Assembly: GCF_027744825.2 (NCBI RefSeq)
Contig: NC_071336.1
Location: forward strand, 12,401,001 to 12,465,000
DNA: 64,000 nucleotides
Direction of reading: 5' to 3'
Origin: Synchiropus splendidus
Lineage: Eukaryota; Chordata; Actinopteri; Syngnathiformes; Callionymidae
The notes beneath the pieces were generated by a model. It had not been told where the DNA came from and searched no databases. It saw only the letters and a program-made list of their open reading frames with translations. Positions 57,322-64,000 of this stretch are shown one piece after another. Made by a program: the position numbers and the translations under genes. Position 1 is the first letter of the stretch, and each line of letters starts with the position of its first letter.

Positions 57322-60300
57322 GGAACAAGAGAGAAAACAGACATTATTTCATCCATGCTCCATTACCAGTCACCCAAGTCCACAACATCATACTGAAATG
57401 TTCCCAAACTCAGGGTTTTTGCCTACATTCAGTGCATACATTTCAAATCACCTGACTCACCAACAGCGCAAATCCTTTCTTCAAAAATATCGTTTGAAGA
57501 CGTTTTAGTGCTGAGCCCTGAGATTGAGGTAAACCATCTGTGGCGTGACCTGATTGACTCTGAACTTTATCTATTCTTGATTTAAGGTCTGGTGAGTCGT
57601 CGTAGGTCCCCACATCCAACACCAGATGTCATTATGAGGCTTTGTTGAAACTCTTTCTCCTTGTGATCATTGTCCCAGTTAGACCAACATCAGGTGATGT
57701 TCAGTCATGCAATTGCAGTTGCATGGTTTCTATTGTGTTGCAACTGTCTGGAACATCATGGAAGACAGACAAAATTGAGAGAATTTGATGTTTCTGTCAT
57801 CAACAGCTTGACTTGTGCCGACGTGATCATTTTAACACCAACAAAAACAAAGCTACTGTTACCTCAGTTAAGGCTTAAACCACCTCGATCTGTAAAGATA
57901 TTAAGGATCAAAATATAATCCAAATCTGACGCAAAATAGCAAAGCCAAAACTAAATTCATTTGTCTGAATGTCTTTGAGGAAAGTAATGAGAAAAAATAT
58001 CACCTGTGCAACATAGTTTTGCATTCCCACTGTTCATTTAATTATTTATAAGTTTGAGAAATACTTTCATCTGTTTGTAGTCGAACACCCACCGTGTAAG
58101 CGAGGTTGATCCTTTCAGATCCTGTGCCTTCCACTTCTGTTCAAATGTCTGACCAATGGAATCGAATCAGTGAGATGTTTTTGAGAAAAGAATGTTGAGA
58201 GTTGTCTGAGGAGATTTCACTATCCACACAGCTTAAAGCTCATCCATCACTAAAATTTGCCTGTGCTTTGAAAACCAGTAAACAAAAATCTATGTTTGTT
58301 TTGTCATATGCAAAAGTGTTGAGGCAGACTGCTGTCACTCACCCGGAGTCCTGATCAAACACACAAGAGAAGCATCAGGTAAATGCAAAGGTGAGTCTGA
58401 GCTGAACTGAAGGAACAAGTTTAGAACCTTGCTCTCTCTTCATCTGGGGTTCATTGTGACTACACAGCTAACCTGTGATGGACACCAAGAAGACAGATGC
58501 AACAGCAGCGGAATTGGACTCAGACACCATCCATTCTGTTCCTGGCTCTTTAGATTGAAGTTCTTGATGTAGTTTTGCGACCATGTAAACACATCTATTC
58601 TTGAAAAATGATTACGTACTTGCATTGGGAGGAAATCTGTGTCAGGGGCAGAAAATGATCTCAGATTGCTTGATCACCCCGGGCCAAAGTTGGAACAACA
58701 AACAAACGAAAAATGGTGATGGGTCATTTGATACTGTAAAACTAGTCCTTGTTTTGGAATAAAGTGAAAAGTCTGAAAAGACTTTTCCATTTCTTTCTTG
58801 TTTTGCTGCTAAATCTATTCAGCTGTTATCTGTACAGTACTGGGCAATTTTAGGACCACGTGGAGCAACTTTCTCTGCCGCCTTTGTCAGCAACAAGGCG
58901 GGAAGCTTGGTCTGAAATGTGAGGAGCAAGTGGTCAGCATGGTGATCTTAAGTCTGGGCATTTTCTTCAAAATGTTTTTACTAATCAACTTAGCTGATTT
59001 CTTCTTTCTTCTCAAAAACACCTGACAAAGTGACGGTGTGCACGGATTTTATTTTGAGATCTTTTGTTCCTTTATTTCAAACACATTACTTACTTGATTA
59101 ATGGAAAATATTTTTTTCATGAAGAATTATGATTAATATATATACAATTAAATAAAATTAAAACAAATCAAGGAAATTCAAAGCACTTTCCTAGTTGGTG
59201 GGATGCCCACTGACCATGGCAATAAAGTTCTAAATAAATTCTGATTCTGAAAGAAAATACTAGAAATTAGCTCAGAGAGCGTCAACCTCCGCGAAGCAGC
59301 TTCAGCACAACCCAGACGCAATGCCCAAGGGCAAGGTAGAGTAAAGTGATCCCGAAGAAGACGATCGGGCCCCATAAGTCTGACATTTGTTTACATAACC
59401 TACGTGCAGTGTTGAACCCCGAACATCACTGATGGGCCTTCACGGGCACAAATCAGCAGAACAACAAAATCCAAACTGAGTTTCTCCTGACAATCGAGAC
59501 ACTACACGGACAGTGGCATGAGACACAATTATGCAACTTGGGAAATGAAGCACATAGATATTGATGTGAGAGAGAAATGTGAAATCATTGATGAGGCATT
59601 TCAGGCTTGTCTTTACTGTGGGACCTTGTTGTGAGTTATGGTGTGATGATGGTGCCAGACATCTGGCAGTTGGTTGTTTCCTGTGTCCCCAAAGGCTATA
59701 TAACCTCGTGTTGGTCTTGGATCCTGCCATCATCCCAAGTTTTTTCTGATTCAGTTAAGCACAGATGCAGCATAAAACATTGATTTTTTTTCCACAAAAT
59801 CTATTTTTTGGGGGGAAAACAACACATTGCTAAAGATGCAGCTAAAGTCTACTTTCCCGACGTCAATATGTGACGCCATGGGTTGTAGATGACCATTGCA
59901 TCCAGCAATGTTTGTGGTAGAGCTCAGTTATCTGGGTCATCGTACAGCAAACATGTGAATGAGGTCGACCGGACTGGTATTAGTCAAAGAAAATGCTTCA
60001 CTTTCTATCCAGAACTCTGTGTCAGTTCTGACGAGCAGAGTTGGAGTCCAGGTTTATATCGGACAAACTGGAAGGGTAAGGATGGTAATGACCAGATATT
60101 TGTATGTGGTGGACACCAATCAGATGTGGTGAATGACAATGGGTCAGCGTTATGCTGATGGGTATGTGATGGTGATGGACCTGCTCACTGCAGAAGTTGC
60201 TCACCAGGACTGATGAAGTCTTAAGATTTACTTTTGACACCATGACTTGCAGTTGAATAAAGAGGGAGAACAGCACTTCCAGTTGTTTTTAATAAACAAG

Positions 60301-61177
60301 GATAAAACAACAGAGCAAACCATAGCAAGCCAGTACAAAACCTCAGTTTATAGATGAAAGTAGCATCAAGCAGGATTTTGTGGCTGACAGTCTTGTATTT
60401 ACACACTTGTGAGATACAACCAACTTACAGCCAACACAACTCAAGACTCACTTCCTTCTCAATCCAAAAAAATGGGCATCTTTTATATGAGCATTCTCTA
60501 CAATGGTTCTACCTCTGAGATGATTCTAATGAACATTCTTGGCAATCTGTTTTGTTGGGTTGTTAAATTGTCTGAGGCAAGAGTTTTTGGTCACCTTAGT
60601 GTTGAAAAAGAAATCTTTATTTAAGTTGCATTCAGAGCAGATACAAAAAGTGTGATTCATTTGTGATTAATCCCATGTTAAGTATAGCTGTAGTACGATC
60701 ATGCGCTGCTGAATTTTGAATCCATTATAGCCGGACTATTTATGTATTTAATAATTTTAGCATCTTTGGTCCGGAAATGGTTGAGCCATGTCTGCAGGTG
60801 TAGAATCTCTTGAAGGTTCCTCAAATATCAACAATGAAAACCGCCATTCCATAGACAGTATCGGCTGTTTCATTGCTATATGTGTGACCCTGTGAAGGCC
60901 TCTTGGAATGTTCCTTCAGCATGTTCTTGATGGTCTAAGCAATAATTACAAGCACTACTATGTTATTCAGGTAATTACACTGCAGCATGTGAATGTGTAT
61001 GAAAGACCATGGTCCGAGTCCAAGAACATTGGCTGCCATGCTTAGGTCAGACCAGGACAGCTACCAGCACTGTGGCAAGTCATTATAAATGTGAAGCAGG
61101 ACAGTCGTACTCGTGGAAGCCGTCACACACATCTGTTCTGTGCGCTGATCATATTGAGATAGACGGTGTTAAACACA
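57322..61177. other. Spacer between receptor genes 2 and 3
   Basis: No coding exon. A likely first noncoding exon of receptor gene 2 ends near 58098 on minus at TTACACG/GTGGGTGTTCG. A GGTAATGACCAG-type dispersed repeat near 60080-60170 is shared with about 49570-49620. Confidence 0.5.
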
Positions 61178-61183
61178 TTTATT
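61178..61183 (-). terminator. Polyadenylation signal of receptor gene 3
   Basis: AATAAA on minus, 49 bases past the stop codon. Confidence 0.6.
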
Positions 61184-61231
61184 GCATATTTGCAAAACTA
61201 CGGCATGGCGAAATCGCGTCGTGCACACTTT

Positions 61232-62119
61232 TTAAATGTTGAAGAATTTGACTTTACAGCCGAGGAGTTCTTTCTCCTTGTGCAGAAATATTAGAGGTAA
61301 CACCAGGGCGCTGGGCAGACTGAGCCAAAAAGCCGAGGCCAAAAGGATACAATGCATTTTTTCACTTAATTCATATCCAATGTGAAAGATCTCATAAATA
61401 ATTAGTCCGAAAAATCGTAGAAACATGGCTACTGTGATAATAAGGATGGTGCAGAAAGCCTTCTGTTTTGAGCTGTCAGGAGAAGCTCTATTTCCACTGT
61501 CTTTGCCGGGCCTTGGGCGTTTCAAGACTAGGATGACAGCGAAACTACAGAACATTGTGAGTGTGAACACAATTCCCAATAAAACGATGAATAGCACATC
61601 AAGGTACGCCGTTTTTTCGGAAAACAGCATCTTTAAAATTCCAGCAGAGCTCAACATCCAAATCCATGAAATGTAAATGTTCCGTCTCGTGATCCATCGT
61701 TGCTGCCTCAGACTTATGAAGGTGACTGGGTGAACAACAGCTATGTATCGATCCACACAGGTCGTAACAGCAAAGCAGAATTGTCCAAACGATGGAAAAG
61801 ATGAGAAGAATGGGACAAAATGGAAAATTGTTTCATTTTCAAGGAATTTACCACAAATAGCCAACATGGCTGCCGTGCTTCCAATAATCTCCATAGCCTC
61901 CAGGTTGCAACAGTAGACGTCACAGTTACTCAAGAGGTGGTTTCGCCTCATTTTTTTGGCAGCAATGCAGAGCACAGTCACAGCCATAGGGAGAACGATT
62001 TGGATCTTGAAGAAGGCGTAGGTGAGATAAAACAATGAAGAATAGACAACACATTTGGTTTGGCAACTTGAACTGCTGGTGGAAGTATTCTGGTCTGAGA
62101 TGCAAGGAGGCGGCGACAT
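61232..62119 (-). CDS. Divergent rhodopsin-like seven-helix receptor 3
   Basis: Intronless, 295 residues, stop at 61232. The first ATG is at 62119, with acceptor TCTCTTGTTCCAG just upstream as in receptor 2. TM3 ends TTCVDRYIAVVHPVTF; TM2 begins SNCDVYCCNLEAMEIIGSTA; TM7 has SLPSALVLPLIFLHKEKELL in place of NPxxY. The N-terminus is Ser/Cys-rich with one NTS site, and NET recurs in the first outer loop. It is the closest paralogue of receptor 2 and clearly diverged from receptor 1. TM2 Glu and loss of the TM3 cysteine are shared by all three. These receptors form a tandem array on one strand. Confidence 0.85.
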   Translation of the reverse strand: MSPPPCISDQNTSTSSSSCQTKCVVYSSLFYLTYAFFKIQIVLPMAVTVLCIAAKKMRRNHLLSNCDVYCCNLEAMEIIGSTAAMLAICGKFLENETIFHFVPFFSSFPSFGQFCFAVTTCVDRYIAVVHPVTFISLRQQRWITRRNIYISWIWMLSSAGILKMLFSEKTAYLDVLFIVLLGIVFTLTMFCSFAVILVLKRPRPGKDSGNRASPDSSKQKAFCTILIITVAMFLRFFGLIIYEIFHIGYELSEKMHCILLASAFWLSLPSALVLPLIFLHKEKELLGCKVKFFNI

Positions 62120-64000
62120 TTTCAAATCAAATCTTTGAGCTGGAACAAGAGAGAAAACAATTTGGAAATCATTTCGCCTCGGGTTTATGAACAGTCATCC
62201 TAGTACATATGATGAAATATGGTGATGTGTAGCACATAAATTATTACTTACTTTTCAAAACCTGTATAACATGGCCAGAAGTAAAAAGCAAAAATTAGAA
62301 TTGGTTAGATGACAGATGTTGGAATAATGGCTGAATGCGTAGCCAAGTTTTAGAGTCCTGAGTCCTGTGATTGTGATAAAACTAAAGCAGTGGTTTGCTT
62401 CCCTTTTTCCTCGAGTGCCACTTTATATATTGTGACAGTTGTGAGGGACAGTCAAGCCAAAAGACAGAGCAATATACACTAAAACGTCTGGCTTGATTTC
62501 ATATCTATTTTAAAGTGTCACTGACAACAAACTCCACCAATATTTCTTGACCTGCTAATGGCACTTCTGTGCGCCAGATTGTCATTGCTCCCATGCAGGT
62601 AGCTTGGCATTTTCTTGATTATTCTGGGTTTTTTTCCCTTTGTGTTCGCGTCCTTGAGCTCTTATTGCTAAATTTATCTGTCAGTCAGTTTTCTTTTCTC
62701 TCCATTAGTTCTCCCTGTTTTCTCAGCTGTGCATGCGGGTTTCCATCACAAGCATATTTTGTTTGTTCTTTATTTACATTTTTTTTCCTGTGTCCCACAT
62801 CACTTTCTGTTGCATTTTACTGGACTTTGTCTTTCACCACGATTGAGTGTCTGACAGTCTATTTTGTGTGTCTGGACGTATTTGTACTCCACAAGTGAGC
62901 AGTGTCTCATAATTCTTGCTTGTTCTCTGTTCCCAGATTTTTTTCCATGGATCTGTTTGCTCCCAGTTTGGTGACACCATCAGTTCTTCCTTCTGTCTGT
63001 TTTTGTGTCACTGCCTGAATTAATAAATCCAGAATAAATAAATGTTATTCTTGTTGAGTCTGTTTGATGCTGGTTACCACTTGCACTTGGGTTTCCTGCA
63101 TGATTCCTGAGACAATACATAATTAAAAGTTCTGAGTTTTCATTCCATCTATATACAGACAAAAAAAATATGATTTGGGTTCCGGATACTACCATAAAAA
63201 TACATTGACTCTGGCAGGGTTCTCATAACTGGGTGAATGGCCAACATCACTGAAGGTAACCTCATGAGCCAAAAGCCCCCAGGCTGCACTAGTGCAACAC
63301 TGCTAGTTTTGATGAGCAGTATTTCTTTGTCAGGATCAAAGAGCCTGACATTGCTGGTGGTGTATTATTCAGGGGTTTATAGTGTATATTTCATTCTTTT
63401 GTAAAGCCAAATGGCTGCATCTAGTTCAGCAGTTGATCTATCTGCAGCCAGTTTCAGGTTATGGTCAGTCTTTTTGACAAGAGCTGGATGGATTTATACA
63501 GAAATGAAAGATTAATCCAAGACAGCCGTGCTGAAAATAAGGAGGACATTTATGTTTATTTTATTGTTCTTTTGCGTCATCTGGAGAACGATCACATTGA
63601 TGACACCCCATCATTGGCCATTCTTTATTATTATATAAGTTATTTCATTGTCACAAAATATTTCCACTGGAATAGGTTTTGCATTGATGTGTAGACACAT
63701 CAATGCAAATATGCAGATTTACAGAGTTCATTAGTTTAGCAATTTTAAGTTTGAATCTTGAACCCGGGAACAACATCATGTTAGTTGAGATTAAAATACT
63801 ATACATAGTTAGACACCCACCGTGTGAGCTGACGTCTGTCCTTTCTCTGTCACTCCCGATCCTGCAAGTTCCACTTTGGTTGAAATATAAGGCAGAGGGA
63901 TGTCAATTTTTTTCTGATGTATGCAGATCGATAGATAGATGTTCTTATGTCACGATGATGGAGTGATACCGACAAGAGCGTTCAGGATTGACTGAGGTGA
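62120..64000. other. Region upstream of receptor gene 3
   Basis: No coding exon recognised. A probable noncoding first exon of receptor 3 ends at about 63826 on minus at CTCACACG/GTGGGTGTC, matching the equivalent segment of receptor 2. The rest is AT-rich. Confidence 0.5.

Overview
This is vertebrate nuclear DNA, most likely from a teleost fish, and the very short introns (many 50-90 bases) would suit a compact pufferfish-like genome. The evidence is that genes are split into exons with GT-AG introns. The immune receptors carry immunoglobulin V domains with J-like FGxG ends inside one exon, as in the teleost-specific NITR family. The dispersed repeats (hAT-type MITEs, RTE/L2-like LINE tails, a large CTAT microsatellite) also have the look of fish repeats. 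Species cannot be fixed by eye.

Layout. 1-12.1 kb: four novel immune-type receptor (NITR-like) genes. A runs + and its 5' end lies outside the window. B runs - and is head-to-head with C (+), and D follows on +. A and D have tyrosine inhibitory motifs; B and C have short tails without them, and B has a lysine in its membrane segment. 12.1-16.4 kb: no recognisable gene. 16.7-24.6 kb: a small predicted three-exon gene (+), then two tandem RBM4/lark-like RNA-binding protein genes (-). 26.0-37.1 kb: three small secreted C-type lectin-domain genes (two -, one +), each with the same five-exon plan. 37.3-50.6 kb: a SLAM/CD2/CD48-like region on the minus strand, with one complete two-Ig-domain receptor gene and one partial or decayed copy. 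Two hAT MITEs with perfect 8-base target duplications and a solo-LTR-like element lie in or near the partial copy. 52-62.1 kb: three intronless, very divergent rhodopsin-like seven-helix receptors (-), and a 0.74 kb CTAT microsatellite that fills the presumptive 5' UTR intron of the first.

Taken together, the window looks like a cluster of innate-lymphocyte or leukocyte surface genes: NITR inhibitory and short-tailed receptors, soluble lectins, SLAM-type adhesion receptors and orphan seven-helix receptors, interrupted by a housekeeping RNA-binding pair. All gene models were spliced by eye by following reading-frame phase. Every exon junction quoted keeps phase, but no transcript data were available.
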